Source: Paguma larvata | Taxonomy: Eukaryota > Chordata > Mammalia > Carnivora > Viverridae | Assembly: GCA_030068075.1 (NCBI GenBank) | Contig: CM057833.1 | Span: 48,379,587-48,443,586 of the forward strand | Length of the DNA stretch: 64,000 nucleotides | Direction of reading: 5' to 3' | In this document: positions 1 to 12,891 of the stretch, one piece after another | Layout of the letters: every line of letters starts with the position of its first letter | Position numbering within the stretch: position 1 is the stretch's first letter | Translations under genes and position numbers: made by a program | The notes under the pieces: model-generated | The model's database searches: none | Seen by the model: only the letters and a program-made list of their open reading frames with translations | What the model was told of the DNA's origin: nothing

Positions 1-799
1 TGTGTCCTAAAAGGAAAACAAAACTGCAGATAAATGAACTTTACATGAAAATGAGAACACATGCGCTCAACTGCTTGAAACTAAAAGACTGGGTTTAAGT
101 AGGTAGAACCCACAATCAATGGTTGATTTCTGGAAGCTTTTCTGGATTTCAGAGCTATGTGAGTGGAGTCATGTGTTTTAATTATCTGGGTTTGTTTTTT
201 TTTCCCCCTTGTTACGTAGACTACTTGCAGTTTCTCATTTGTATCAAGTCACACGTTTTTGGAATTTTATAATTCAGCATAGTTTCGGTTATAGAGTAAA
301 GTTCACTGACTAATCTTTTTAGCATGTTCAACTGCTCCCTGAAAGATACACAGAACTCGATGGCTTCCAAGTGTGGTTCAAACATCCAAAGCACTTGAGA
401 TTAGCACCATGTGAAGAAATTTTAAAATATTGTACTGCAATTAATTTTAAATAACTTAGCACTGCATATGTCAAGGAGAAAGCCATGATAGGATCCAAAT
501 GGAAACTCCTGAAAGTGAAATGATTCAGGACTAATTTAAATCACTTTATCTATCATGAAGACATAGACAGAAAACGTATATGATTATTTCTGCTCGCAAA
601 AGGCGTGGGGGGATTTGTAGAGAATCAGATATCACTTGAGTTTTATTATGATGCTACAAGAGGTTGGAGAACCATTTTTTTGGTTGGACAAATGATAACT
701 CCCTATATTCATGCATGTTGGTTATAGGTTCGGAAACCAAGTTATTAGGGAAAAGTCGTTATCAATGTGAATCGAAAGCACATTATTTTAAAGATTAGT

Positions 800-846
800 A
801 TGTATATTGTAGTATATATATGGAAGTATATATATATATATATATT
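800..846. repeat. TA-rich dinucleotide repeat
   Basis: Interrupted TATATA runs lie immediately upstream of a SINE insertion. Confidence 0.8.
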
Positions 847-859
847 TTAAAGAGTCTTC

Positions 860-1065
860 GATTTTTTTTTAATGTTTTATTTATTTTGAGAGACAGAGCG
901 TGAGCAGGGGAGGGGCAGAGAGAGAGGCAGACACAGAATCCGAAGCAGGCTTCAGGCTCTGAGCCATCAGGACAGAGCCCGATGCGGGGCTCGAACTCAC
1001 AGACCGCGAGATCATGACCTGAGCCGAAGTCGGCCGCTTAACCAACTGAGCCACTCGGGCGCCCC
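860..1065 (-). mobile_element. Felid tRNA-Lys SINE (SINEC_Fc type), antisense
   Basis: Read on the minus strand it has the tRNA-like head (GGGCGCCCGAGTGGCTCAGT), body and A/T tail. On the + strand this appears as a T-run, GAGAGACAGAGCGTGAGCAG, and an end at GGGCGCCCC. It is close to full length. Flanking AAAGAGT and AAGAAGT may be a decayed TSD. Confidence 0.93.
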
Positions 1066-2476
1066 AAGAAGTATATATTTTTTTTAACAGGTATGGTTTT
1101 AAATCCCAGGACCTAGGGCCTAGACTAAATGCTTTAAGGTTACCTTACTCGATAGCTTCTAACACACAACATTTTCCGGTGGTCTGGATGACATGGGGGA
1201 TTTAGATATAAAGAGAAAACATTGCTTATTCTGTGGTCAGAGTTGGCCAAGCCATTGGAGATAAACATCTGCGACTCTTAGTGGGCTATTTGCGGTCATT
1301 TATGAAGTAGAGACAGTCTTTGAATGATTAGTGCACTCATGTTATTTCTAATTGCACTTATGATTAGCCGTAAATAAAAAAATATTACCCAGTCCCTTTT
1401 GATAAAATAGGGGTCCCGGGCTTGCATGCAGCCCAAAGACCAGTAACTGAATTGCTTATGGTCTATTTCAAATTAGAATTCTCGGACTGCAAAGAATCTT
1501 TACAGGATCCCTCCCTGCCCCTCATTCTGGTCCAGAAAGCAGGCCTTCTGACTCCTGTAGGGTCCCCAAAGCCAGAAAATCCATCAAAAAACGTCAGTTG
1601 ACATCTCCTAAGACAAGCCCTGTTTTATTTCATGGCCCTAAAAGAGCGATTTTTTCACCTTCTGATTTCAGTTCCATTTCAGTAAACATGTATTGGTACC
1701 TGTATGTTCTAGATACTGTGCTCTCTGGTAATAAAATAATGAGGCAGGAAGTAAAAGTAGGTAGTCAATGTGATTTTTTCATCAGTTTATATACTTTAGA
1801 AAACCTGCTTCTGGGCAGTGCGCAGTGAGAGAATTATCGCTCTTACAGTCCCCAAGGCATTTGAAATAATGCCGTCCAGTTCTCCTCGTCTTGAAACTCA
1901 GGCACTCCGAAGACGAAGAGATGCAACGAGACTTGCCCGATGGCCGAGAAAGGACTCAGACCCAGGCTTGCGAAAACCTTTCCCTCTTTCACTTGTCCCA
2001 TAGCTGCCTCTGTTACAGCTGTTGTTTTCTATTAAAAGGGCCTGATTAGGAATAGCATTCAGTACCATCTATGAAATTGTTTCTACGGGGAAAATCTTAC
2101 TTTAAAAAACTATTTTGGTATTTTACACCATGCCCAGTGATGATAATTATACAATAATAGCTCCCTATTTCTCTTAAAAGGACTCTGCCTAAACTTTGTA
2201 TATCTCACTCGAAAGGCAAATCCCAGCCATCACCACCAATAGTTAGTATCCAGGGCACTGTAAATTTTGTGACAAGGCTGCCTTCAGTGGTGCCGATTCC
2301 TGTTAACAGTAAGAGAATTAAAGCAATTACAAATGTGCACAATGACATGTTGTTGTACGTTGATTTCACCAGGAAGCAGGACTTAATCAAGAGGAGCTGT
2401 CGGAGAATCCTGACTGTGTTATTATTATCCAGATAGACTGAGCGCGCCTTGAGAACAGAGACCTTACCTTTTAACA
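1066..2476. other. Unique intronic DNA, no gene
   Basis: Only short chance ORFs (61-76 codons) without family similarity. A faint L2-like stretch around 1685-1760 (ACATGTATTGGTACCTGTAT, GATACTGTGCTCTCTGG) is possible. Confidence 0.6.
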
Positions 2477-2731
2477 TTTTGTGTCTCTCGGGCGGCTGGG
2501 TGGCTCAGTCAGTTAAGCATCAGACTTCAGCTCAGATCATGATCGCACCATTCGCGAGCTCAAGCCCCCCATCAGCTCTGTGCTGACAGCTCAGAGCCTG
2601 GAGCCTTCTTCAGATTCTGTGTCTCCCTCTCTTTCTACTCCTCCCTGACTCACTCTCTCCTCTCTCTCTCTCAAAAATAACATTAAACATTTAATTGAAC
2701 ATTAAAAAAGCTTTTTAATTTTTGTGTCTCT
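2477..2731 (+). mobile_element. Felid SINE with perfect 12-bp TSD
   Basis: A sense-oriented SINE body lies at about 2489-2719 (head CTGGGTGGCTCAGTCAGTTA, CT-rich 3' part, A-rich tail). It is flanked by the exact direct repeat TTTTGTGTCTCT at 2477-2488 and 2720-2731. The intact TSD shows a retrotransposition insertion by the L1 machinery. Confidence 0.95.
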
Positions 2732-4351
2732 TGGTAGACAAGGTGAAAGGCACGTAGTAGATGCGTTAACAAATGCAATGAATTAGGGATAGTAGTCCCG
2801 TGACCAGGAACTCAGAGAAGCAGTCCTCTTCAGGAGAATGTTCCGGTATCATTTTCCCCTTTGATTAGGAGTAGTGGTGTGAATATTGCTGACACTGCAG
2901 AATCCCAGACTTGTCCAAAATCTCTAGTTCTGTCTCTCCCCCGAAGTGGAACTCAGCACACACTGATAGTCCCGTTTTCTCAAATGCTTCAGGGAAAAGA
3001 CCAGAAAAGAAACAAAAGATCCCCCCCTCCCCTGCCATTTACCCATCCACAGAATCTTTAACCTTCTCATGAAGGCGTCTGCATTTTTTAAGGCAAATTG
3101 TTACTACGCCATTCCCACTCCTATTGGCTCACAGAAGTATTTTCTGGTACAGATGTGACAGGGTGCCGCCATTTGAGAGTTCGGCTGTACCGTCAGTGGA
3201 TTTACATCTCTTCCCCTTGAGGTTTTCTCTGTGCACCTCATCCCTCACCTCCGCCCACCACCCACTCTTCATCCCCTTTCCTCGGTTTTGCCTTCTTTCC
3301 AAGCAGGAAAACGTCACAACACCCCCCACCACCTTGCCATCCCAAATTCCACAGGAGCCCGAGCTCTGGGGGTCTTCTCCGTGAGGCCTTACCCTTACTT
3401 TCAGACAGTTGTCATTATCTTTGTCTAAAGGTCATAGCTAAATTGAATAAAAGGAAAGCTGTGTTTTCCTGTCGATGCACAAAGGCAGTATTGACTTCCC
3501 TAATCCAGTTTGCTGAGGGGTGAGAGAATTAAATTAGATATCTAAGCACAGAAATTGAGAGCCTTTGAAAACAAAGATAAGGAGACAAGACTGTATTTTC
3601 CCTTTTCCTGGGAGCTCTGGACTCAAGATTTTGCAGGTGTGTCACCTGATCCATGGCTTGCATCGATCAAAACTGTGCCAATGCATATTTAATTAGCAAG
3701 GGGACCCTGGATGCATTATAGCCATCATCCCTATATTGAATGGACTGTCAGACTTTCCGCACACTTCACCCCCACCCACCCCTCCAGCCATGCCCCCTCC
3801 CTTGCCTCCTTGTTTGGGAAGCTTCTGCATTTTGTCTGAGCAGCTAAAAAGTTTCTTTGTTTTTAGCTGCTGATGCATACAGCACCACTGAGGAGAATAC
3901 AAACAAGTCGAATCCTAAAGTGTTTATTTTGTCTAGGAAGACAAGCTAGACCAATTCGATTCCTTTGGTAAGATTTTCAAACCCTGTAGAAAACCAGCAA
4001 GAAAAACAAAAAGAAAAGAAATACACCGTTCAATTCTTCACGTATAGGTTTTTTTTTTTTTATGTTGGCTTTAATAAGATTAAAAAAAAAAAGAGGATCC
4101 CAGGATAAATACTAATAGGATTAAAGAATAAATTCATTTTTATTGTGATAGAAAAGTCTTTTCTTTTTTTATAATGTGGGTTTTTGATCATTAGGTAGGG
4201 CATATTAGCAGTTTTTTTATTTACCAGTCCAACTGGCATCATGATACAAATTGACCACTGTGTTCTGAGTCTGTCATGCCCTCAGGAGATCGAATGAATG
4301 TAGAAAAGTTATTTGAGATAGAAGGTGGATAAAAAGTTAGAGCTCGCGGGG

Positions 4352-4354
<3 letters not shown>
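2732..4354. other. Unique intronic DNA, no gene
   Basis: Contains pyrimidine-rich stretches at 3200-3330 and 3765-3815 that open short ORFs on both strands. I recognise no domain, exon or repeat. Confidence 0.6.

Positions 4355-4382
<28 letters not shown>
4355..4382 (+). repeat. 28-nt poly-T tract
   Basis: Uninterrupted T run with no recognisable SINE body attached. It may be the tail of a lost antisense insertion or a simple repeat. Confidence 0.8.
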
Positions 4383-4385
<3 letters not shown>

Positions 4386-4439
4386 TTTCAGAGGTCTCAC
4401 GCTATTGCTATTGGTGGGGATTCTTAAAGTGACGGGAGG

Positions 4440-4870
4440 TTTGGAGTTTTGCCTCAGACAGGTTATTTCATGGGATTACGGTCACCGTTCATTTTCACAC
4501 AGGTTACAAAGCCCGAGTACCAGACAGAGTGTTGTCTGATAAACAGATGTAATGCACCAAGTCTGCTTAGAATAAGGAGCAACAGACTGCGAGCACATGT
4601 TTAGGACTCATTTAAACTAATCAGCATAGTCTAGCTCATAGTTCTGTCTCTAGTCTACTTTTGAGGTAGCTTCTTTCTGGTAAAGTAACAAGGAATTTTT
4701 TTTTTTTCTTGCTACAGTTTGCTGCAGAGACTCATGGGAAATTCATTTGCATACATCTTGTTACAAAGACTGACTACTTCCTGGCTTAGACAAAGTGTTG
4801 CCTGATAAACAGACTTAACACACAAATGTCTGTCTGGAATAAACAACGGCAAGCTGAGATTTACATTTCC
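4440..4870 (+). repeat. Diverged direct duplication, about 266 bp apart
   Basis: Two related blocks, about 4440-4610 and 4715-4870, share in order TCATGGGA, TTACAAAG, AGACA-AGTGTTG, CTGATAAACAGA, TCTG and GGAATAA/AGAATAA. The clearest shared anchors are GTGTTGTCTGATAAACAGA (4529) and GTGTTGCCTGATAAACAGA (4795). They are an old local duplication or two copies of a repeat I do not recognise. Confidence 0.6.
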
Positions 4871-5107
4871 ATTATCAGAGATAATCTCTTTCCCAGTATA
4901 TGGGAATTAAGAACCTTTCCTTTAAAGCCGGGTCTGCGATGCTGATGTTTTATACCAGAAGCACATCATGCGTGGGTTGCGACTGATTTTTAAAAAGAAA
5001 CAAAAACTCATTTGGATAAGAAGATTTATACTGTAGCGACAAATGTACATTTGGGGGAGAAGAGGACCTTCTAGTTTTAAAACCAGGTTTTCTTGTATTT
5101 TTTAATT

Positions 5108-5215
5108 TTACGTCTGCAACAATCCTGTTAAGTTACGCAAAGTGGTAGTTAGTGTCCCCATTTAACAGATGACAAAACTGAGATCCCGAGCAGTTAAATT
5201 ATGTAGCTGAGATTT
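5108..5215 (-). mobile_element. MIR fragment
   Basis: Contains the MIR-type core in antisense (CCCCATTTAACAGATGACAAAACTGAGA...GTTAAATTATGTAGCTGAGAT). This is the hallmark of the old tRNA-derived mammalian-wide SINE. It is diverged and has no TSD. Confidence 0.7.
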
Positions 5216-7649
5216 TTTTAAGATGCCATTTTTTTATCATTCCATACTCCTTTTGGTAGTGAAATATGAATGCAAGAAAAGCTAATATTTAGTGTATATC
5301 CTAAACTTAAACAGCCTGTTTCTCCCTAACAGAGGCCATTTTGTTATTGTATGAATTTCTTTATAGAGATTCGGATACAAGAAAATAACGCGTATAGACT
5401 ATATAACTCAATTATACCTCATTTTCATTTGACTTGTTTTTATAACATGAAAGTACACAGGGAAACTTTCCGTGTTAAGTTGTGTAGATGACCGCGTGAG
5501 TAATCTTAAAGTATATATTCTTCTGTTTAAGAACCCCAACAACTTAACTGTTACGATGAATATTGTTTGCGAAAAAAGTGACTAAAAAGGGACGCGAGGG
5601 CTTTTTAAGCAGGTCTTTGTTTACAATGAGTGGGTAGGTGACGAGGTTGACACGGTAACTTTGGAGTTCTGAATTGATCAACAGGTTACCGTATCATTTC
5701 CTGTTATGGGAAAAAACGAAACTCAAAATGATGATCTAAATACTATAGCTTATTTTAGTCACAGACCCTTGTCGAAGAAAATGTAAGAAATTGCAAATTT
5801 AGCCTCGCGCTTGCATCTCTTTTCGAATCCTATTCTTGCCATCGACTTCATTTATAACTTCATTGAAAAAGCTGATCGTTACTTGAAATCAGCCTCGTGC
5901 AAAGATTGAAGGTTTAGGATTGAGTCATTTTGTCGCTACTTTCAGAGTGACTGAATTTGTCATTTTTAAAGCTTAGAAATGATTCCCTCTCGCTGTCATA
6001 ACACAATAGTTACGCCATTTTATTATTTTTCTCAGCGCGTTAAAACTGTATCATTCCGCAACCTCCTTGTGCACATAGAAAAATAACACATTTATGAGTA
6101 GGTGATAAGACAGTTGACTCGCCCTTCATCCTAACGGCCTCATCATCACACACAGTCCCGACTAAACAGATGGGCTCGGAATACCAGTACTAATGCCAAA
6201 AACTCTAATTCCTGCAAACTTAATATTTTCACAAATTCTCCTTCAGAAAGGCATTAAACAAAAAGTTTCAAGGAAAAAGAATGGTAGAAATGGTAGTAAC
6301 CTAGATTATATAACACTCTTAAGTGTGCCCTCAAACTGCTATCCAGGGGGATGGCTAAGCGGCGGATTCCTGAGCAGCCGGCAGCTCCCGGGGTGGTCTG
6401 GGGGAGCCCTTCCAAGTCACTGCCCCATGAGCACAGCCTTCCCCCTCCGTCTGAGTCTGGATCTGAGGAGAAGAAAACCCACGTGTGCACCCTAGCCTAG
6501 TTCTTTTAGAACGAGTGGTTTCTTTCCTCTGCTACATCTCCCGATCTCCCTTCCGGTGAAGAACTTTCTCTGAGTACTTCGGGTACTGTGGTTGTCAGGC
6601 ACACACACGCGTATCCATACGAACACTCCATTCGAGCTTACCGGGAAAGTTATGGGGATCAAAGTTGGTATTTTAAATACAATAAGGATAAGACTTTACC
6701 ATTTAAAGGACCGTGGAATGTTTCCATGTTTAAAGTGAAGAAAATTTCTATGGCATGACTCACTTGGTGATTTATCTGTGTTAAAAACTAGGTTATTGTG
6801 TGTTAATTTTTCATTAAGTGGGTCACAATTGTGTGCATCAATTGACATTAAATTTTGGTTTGGTTATTCACTGAGCTTAAAGGATTTTTTCCATTCTCTG
6901 GAAAGCTAATAATAATTGAATATATTTAGAGGCCCCGGATTGAATGATGGTATTATAAATTTCTGTTTGTTCTTCTCCAGACCATGATGGATAGTGTTAG
7001 GTTTAGCCAATGGTATTGTATTCATCAGTGTTCACCCGTAAGCTACGGATTGTATCTACATATGTGCTATACACTGACATTCTACATTCTCAAGTAAAGG
7101 TTTTTCCAATATTTCTTTACATCTCAGTCTTTAAGGTCATGGTGATACTGGAAAAAAAAGGCGGTAGTCTTAAATGTTATAAAGTCTTATTTCTTTATAA
7201 CGGAAGCTATAATATGACTAATAAACAAACGTGACTGTCACCGCCATTTGACTCTCCAGATTTCTTTACTATCGTAATGTGTTATGAGACCGGACGGTCA
7301 CAGCAGAGCGATGCTACACCTAAAAGTAGCAATGAGAAGGACAACTATTTTTCTCTTATAACATCATGGATGTAGAAATGAATCTTGGTGTTCTTTGGCC
7401 TGACTCTTTTGCAAAGAACTCTGTCTTCCTAACCATAAGAAACAACTTACCCACAGTTGGAATATCTCAAAGAGCTACAGTTGTGGAGTGCAACTGCTGA
7501 TTATATTCAGAGTATAATCAGCCCCTTTCCTTATTTTCTTTTCTTCCGGAAATGCTCCTAACTCTTCATGTATTTGCGGCAAAGTACGCTTTGCTGCCTT
7601 TGCCGTTTCTTGACACATCACAACTCCAAACTCCGTCAGGTGGAACTAA
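5216..7649. other. Unique, mostly AT-rich intronic DNA
   Basis: The 100-codon + ORF at 6193-6495 and its 78-codon antisense partner have no recognisable similarity and no splice or Kozak support. I see no repeats. Confidence 0.6.
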
Positions 7650-7929
<280 letters not shown>

Positions 7930-8810
7930 ACTTGACTCACTCACTTATGTCCCTCGATTCCTTCTGGCTTCTTCTTATCACCTTTAAATTTAGGAGAGTC
8001 AGGACTGGACACAGAAGTTTAACAAAGGCTTTTCAGACGTCACTGTTGGCCAAATCATTATGCAGGTCAGGAGGTTGAAACTTAGGCTAAATTATTTTTC
8101 TAGTGGAACCAGAATTTGTACTTTTATGGTCCATTGACTTCTGTTGCTATCATGTTAACCGAGTAGGAATTACAGTGGTTCGTTTCAGGGCGGGAGGGGT
8201 TCATCTCCACTGCGGGTCCCCTCTGCCTTTAGCGACTGTTCACAGCAGTCGCTGGGATGTTGATATCCTCTTCAGGTGTTAGAATATGGCAGATGTTTCT
8301 TAGCTTTATATTCTTTGCATGTGCGAAAAGGTCCTCGGTCGTCCGTCGTGTCAGACCGCACACATTTCCGGGAGGCTTCCCGTGTGTCAGACGCCGTCCT
8401 CCGCTCTTGTTATTCCGAGGAGCCTCTCGTGGTGTGTCGGCCAGGGGATCACAGGGGGCGATTGTCTGCAACTTCTAAACACTGGGCAAGATTTCCCACC
8501 CACGAACCGGAGGGAAGTGCCCGTCTCTCTCTCGCCAGGTCCCACGGAGGGGAACATCCAGCAGAAGTAGAATCCTTTTCTGCCCTCCTTCCTCATTTTA
8601 TGAGTCCCAATCTGCTTTTAGGTGTGAATTTAGTGTGTTTTTCAGTTGCTGGCAGCGTCCCAGTGTTAGAAAGCTGAACGACAAGTTTATCTTATTGAAA
8701 ATTCCTCTCTTTATTTCAGCGGTTAGCAAATCCTTGGGGAGGCCAGGCACCCATGGAAGGTACTGGAGATAAGACAAGAATAAGAAAGATATTCCTCTCT
8801 CTTCTTTTCT
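7930..8810. other. Unique intronic DNA with a CpG-richer patch
   Basis: About 8320-8560 carries more CpG than its surroundings and is open in several frames on both strands (up to 133 codons). ACAGGGGGCG at about 8450 weakly resembles a CTCF core. No gene is recognisable. Confidence 0.5.
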
Positions 8811-9003
8811 TTTTATATTTATTTATTTTTGAGAGAGTACAGTCAGGGGAGGGGCAGAAAGAGGAGACAGAGGATTCCCAAGCGGGCTCTGCGCTGATAG
8901 GCTGACACCAGTGAGCCCGATTCGGGGCTTGAACTCAGGAACCGCCAGATTATGTCCTGAGCTGAAGTCGGACGCTCAACCGACTGAGCCACCCAGGCGC
9001 CCC
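8811..9003 (-). mobile_element. Felid SINE, antisense
   Basis: The T-rich tail on the left reads TTTATATTTATTTATTTTTG, and the element ends at CCACCCAGGCGCCCC, the reverse complement of the SINE head. It is slightly short internally. AGAAAGA on both sides may be the TSD. Confidence 0.92.
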
Positions 9004-12000
9004 AGAAAGAAACTCTTTTCTTATGGAACCCAAATTCTCATGGGAGATCACTTAAGATCACCTCAGTACAACATAGTATAAATCACACCACAAGAGATGT
9101 ACGTGCGGGGAAAGGTCCGGAGAGGAGAAAGTTGAATGCTAAGTCGAGCACAGGGAAGATTTGGCAACATTCCACCTTCGCTTCACACCTAAAGAACATC
9201 AATGACATGGAAGTAATATCTGTATTTTTTCCCCGCCCAGTTTTACCATGCTGACATGTTTCTGTCATTCTTCCCCTTTCCAAAAGGAATGTTCTCTGGA
9301 AGTCCATGCTGAGAGGGAGCAGAACTGAGGTTGGGGCAACCGAATACGTGGATAAGTAGCAGATCCAGTACACGGCTTCTGTTCTTGCATTGCACAAGCT
9401 TGTGAAGCAGCGACTAATATGTAGGCATTAGGATTTATTTTATTCCTTTCCCCAGTGATTATATCGATAGTGAAATATCTTTGTCTGAGCACTCCAGCAA
9501 TATAGCCGTAGGCGCCATAAAAATGCATAGATAGATGGCTACCAGTTCAATTAAGAGGTCTCAACCCAGCCTCCTATATGCAAACCCTGTCTATTTTAGG
9601 TTTAAGTTTCTGCTCATAAATTTTTTAAAAACCAAAAGAAACCTTGCTTTTCGAGAGTAGGTTGAAGTCTCAGATTCCTTAAACAAAAAGCAAGTCTCTA
9701 GATGGGAAAAAAATCGACGACCCTAATGTACTTCCTTACAATAGCCTTTCCAGCTCCATCATTTAAACATACCTTAAATAATATTCTCTTCATTGTAATA
9801 TACAGACCTTCTGGCTTTCAACCAGGGAACCAGAGGAAGTCACTGCCAGATGTCAGGTAGGAGCTGTGAGATACGGCATCCAATTCCATGCTGTTGTGTC
9901 TGTTTTCTGGGGCCTTTGAGTATTTCCGGAGGTGGGAATCTACTGACCATGTGATAATGGTCCAAAAAAGTAAGCTATAAAGCTAACCTAGGCTTCTGAC
10001 AGGTCCCTACCAACTGTAAAAGAGAAATTAATTGTTAACCTTCATGATAGTGTTTTAATGTAAATGCTTATGAAAGAACTCTTTCATTTATATCAATTAT
10101 GTAGGGGTAGAAATTAATTTGTAATTTGGGTCATCTGGTTGGCTCCATACTGAACAATACCAGGGACCTTTTGCAATTCCAGGGAAAGTGTCCATGCATC
10201 CTCAGCATAGCATAGACCCGGGGCTGGGTAGTTTTATTCCTCGTTGGTTCAAAAAAGAAACGGCAGGAAACAGCCCGCGGTAGGAAATAATCACAGAAAT
10301 TTTTAGATCATTTACATTTTCTCGTAGATCTTCGGCTCTGCCTATCCCTTACCGGGATGCTGTGCTTTAGTGTACCATCCTCGGTGGATACAGTGTCTCC
10401 AGCTTTTGAATCAAACTGGAAAAATGAAATTCCATTTTCAGTTTGGCTAGATGCCTCCTCCAGTGTCTGTATCTGAGCTGTCACAAGAGCGCTTCGGCCC
10501 CTTTCTGACCAACTCTTTCGTCTTTTCTTGCCTCTCGCTCATTTGCTGTTTATTTGCTGCTTTTTCTGGGGCCTGGAGTTTTTAACTTTCTTCGAACATC
10601 CCTACAGCCATCTTCTATTGCCGTGCATGTTTTCTCTAATCATGTTATGTTTCTATAGGATACGGTGGTGAGCCAAATGTCAAAAAGAGAGAACAAGGAA
10701 GTCCACTTCTCTATTATTCAAAAACACTTCTTTGATTTCTTGATCCTCCTTGTCTTAATATTAGTGGATAAGCATCAGAAAAGTGATCGGCTCTTGCCTA
10801 CTTAAATTAATTGAGACGAAAAATGTTTTTCTGTTTGTTCATGAAGAAGCAATTCATTGTACAGATACACCTAGAAGAAGAAAGTCCTTGGGCTAAGCTG
10901 CCATATGGAAAGTTAGGTTTGCTAGTATTACTGCAACATAGATGTTCCCTTTGGCAGAATCTTATCTGTCCTTCCTGGGATATGATCAGGAAGAATTTCA
11001 ACTTAAAACACAATTTAAGTTGTTTTTTTTTTTAATTTTAATTACGGATATTAATGGTTTAAAATTTTCTAGGACAAAAGCAATAACAGTATGCCTTTCT
11101 CCTAAAACGTGTTGAAATACTTCTCAGAATATTTAACTTGTAATTTTTAATGGCAAAATTGCAGGATCTTTCTTTAGAAAGAGAGAAGTTAGTTCATGCC
11201 ATATTTTTTAATTGTTTGCTATAAAAGTAATAGTAATTTATGGAGTTAAAATTTCAAGTAGGGTCCAATATAAATTTGCATTTCCAATTTTCACTGCAAG
11301 CTCCGTACTTAACTCGGGGGATCATTCTGAGGGATTTCTCTGAAGCTTGTTTGACCCGTCATGCTTTTGTGTGTGTGTCTTCACTGTGACAACTGTTACA
11401 GAATGATAAAAGTGATCACTTTGCCAGACTTAAGTAAAAACTCGTATCTTCACACCTTTTTTATTTGCACCTTTGGATTGGCATGGAATTTTTGCTGTAG
11501 TCACCAGGTTAAGATCATTTGGGAACTTAAAGGTAGACATTTTCCTTACAGTACTTCCCTGTAATTAAAATCCTCATTTGCTTAAAAGCAGAGAGCCTTT
11601 CTAATGTAATAAATTAGCATTTCTCGACCTCGGATCACTAGGAACGCTACTTCTCTTTTGCAGTATCTCCAAGAAAGAGAATAGTAATGCTTGTAACTCT
11701 GTTGAAATAGAAGTAATATTTTCAACTTAATCACAGTTAAGTGTCATGACCTTTTGATCTTGCGTTGAGCTTCTTGCTGACATGCGGTCAAACTTTAGAC
11801 AGCCAATTCTAACCCTGGGAAGCCCAGGTAAAGTTATTAGCCAGACTTTCCATAGATAGAGAGGTTTTGCTTAAAAAAAAAAAAAGGTTTTTTTGGTTTT
11901 TGTTTTTAGATCATGTTGTATACTGTTTCAAGTCTCCGAACACGTTTCACATTACAGAAGTTTACCCTGAAAATATTTTGCCTGATTTTTGTCTCCTCTC

Positions 12001-12688
12001 TCCAAAAAATGTCGAAGTATGTTTACTTCTGATTCTGTGAAATTCCTCTTGCTCTAACTGACTTTTATCTCATCTTAAAATTAAATGGTATTTTTAAAAC
12101 AAGTATCTCATTTAGAAAGTAACTGAATTCATTTTTTAGTTTGGAAAATAATTGCATTTTTTTAAGTAAAAAATGAACGGAATTGAGTAGAGGTGTGCAC
12201 GAACCTGTTTTTGCCAACAAGCCCTCTTAGGAGCTCCCAAAGGCATCGGTCCGAGAGGGAAATGATACTTCTAGAGCGGAGGAAACGTGTGTCTTTCAGC
12301 AAAGATGCCTTTGAGTTATCCTGTGACTTCACGCGAATGCGCTAGAATATTAGGACTCTCGTATTTAATGGTGTTAGTCTGCATAGTCTGTTGCTAGAAT
12401 ACAGAGCTAAATATCAACAGAACTTGTTACTGTTGTTTGGGTTGCTTTTATATACCAGCTTCAAAATATGTTTTGACACTTTATTATGTTCTGAATCAAG
12501 CTTCAGATGTGTGTAATGAAGGATGAAGTCTTTATCAGACTCTAGTGTATAAATAATGGAGAAGAGCGGTTTGGAAGCGGGTTCTCTGTAAGAGGGTAGC
12601 ATCTGAGGAGTTTCAAGTTATGGTCTGGAGCGAGCCAAACACCACTGGAGGCGTACCCAGAATGGAGGGGTCCTCTCTGAAGGCAAGG
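9004..12688. other. Unique intronic DNA upstream of exon 3
   Basis: Long repeat-poor stretch, AT-rich in 11000-12150. The chance ORFs are at most 104 codons (9083-9397, minus) and without family similarity. The low repeat content near an exon fits constrained intron, but conservation is untested. Confidence 0.55.
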
Positions 12689-12722
12689 GCTGCTGCTGCT
12701 GCTGCTGCTGCGGCCGCCGCCT
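12689..12722 (+). repeat. (GCT)7 tract followed by GCC-rich stretch
   Basis: Seven GCT units run from 12689 to 12709, followed by GCGGCCGCCGCC containing a NotI-like site. A C/T-rich stretch follows to about 12750. The tract ends about 180 bases before the NFIA exon 3 acceptor and would appear as CUG repeats in the pre-mRNA. It is the only clear triplet microsatellite close to coding sequence here. Confidence 0.9.
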
Positions 12723-12861
12723 TCCTCTCCCTTCCTCCCTCCCCCCACCTTTTGTTTTCATTCATCTTACCATTCCTATGACGTTCTCATTCCTACCTCA
12801 CATGCGAAACTTTTGAGAAAATCTGGCACCTCTGATCCACTTTTCCTTCACGGACCCTGTA

Positions 12862-12891
12862 ATTTTTGGCTGTATTTTTTATGTTTTGCAG
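12862..12891 (+). promoter_or_regulatory. 3' splice acceptor and pyrimidine tract of NFIA exon 3
   Basis: A T-rich run (TGTATTTTTTATGTTTTGCAG) leads directly into the coding exon. The matching 5' donor at 12958-12963 is GTAAGT, the best-consensus vertebrate donor. Confidence 0.85.

Noticed and set aside
1241..1262. Palindromic NFI site (TTGGC N5 GCCAA) for autoregulation
   Set aside because: TTGGCCAAGCCATTGG lacks the second correctly spaced half-site. No full palindrome was found by eye in the window.
2489..2600. tRNA genes suggested by A-box/B-box-like heads (and at the other SINEs)
   Set aside because: These are tRNA-derived SINE heads with long bodies and A-rich tails. They cannot fold into a full tRNA cloverleaf as written.
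8444..8466. CTCF site
   Set aside because: Only a partial match (ACAGGGGGCGAT), not enough without a matrix score.
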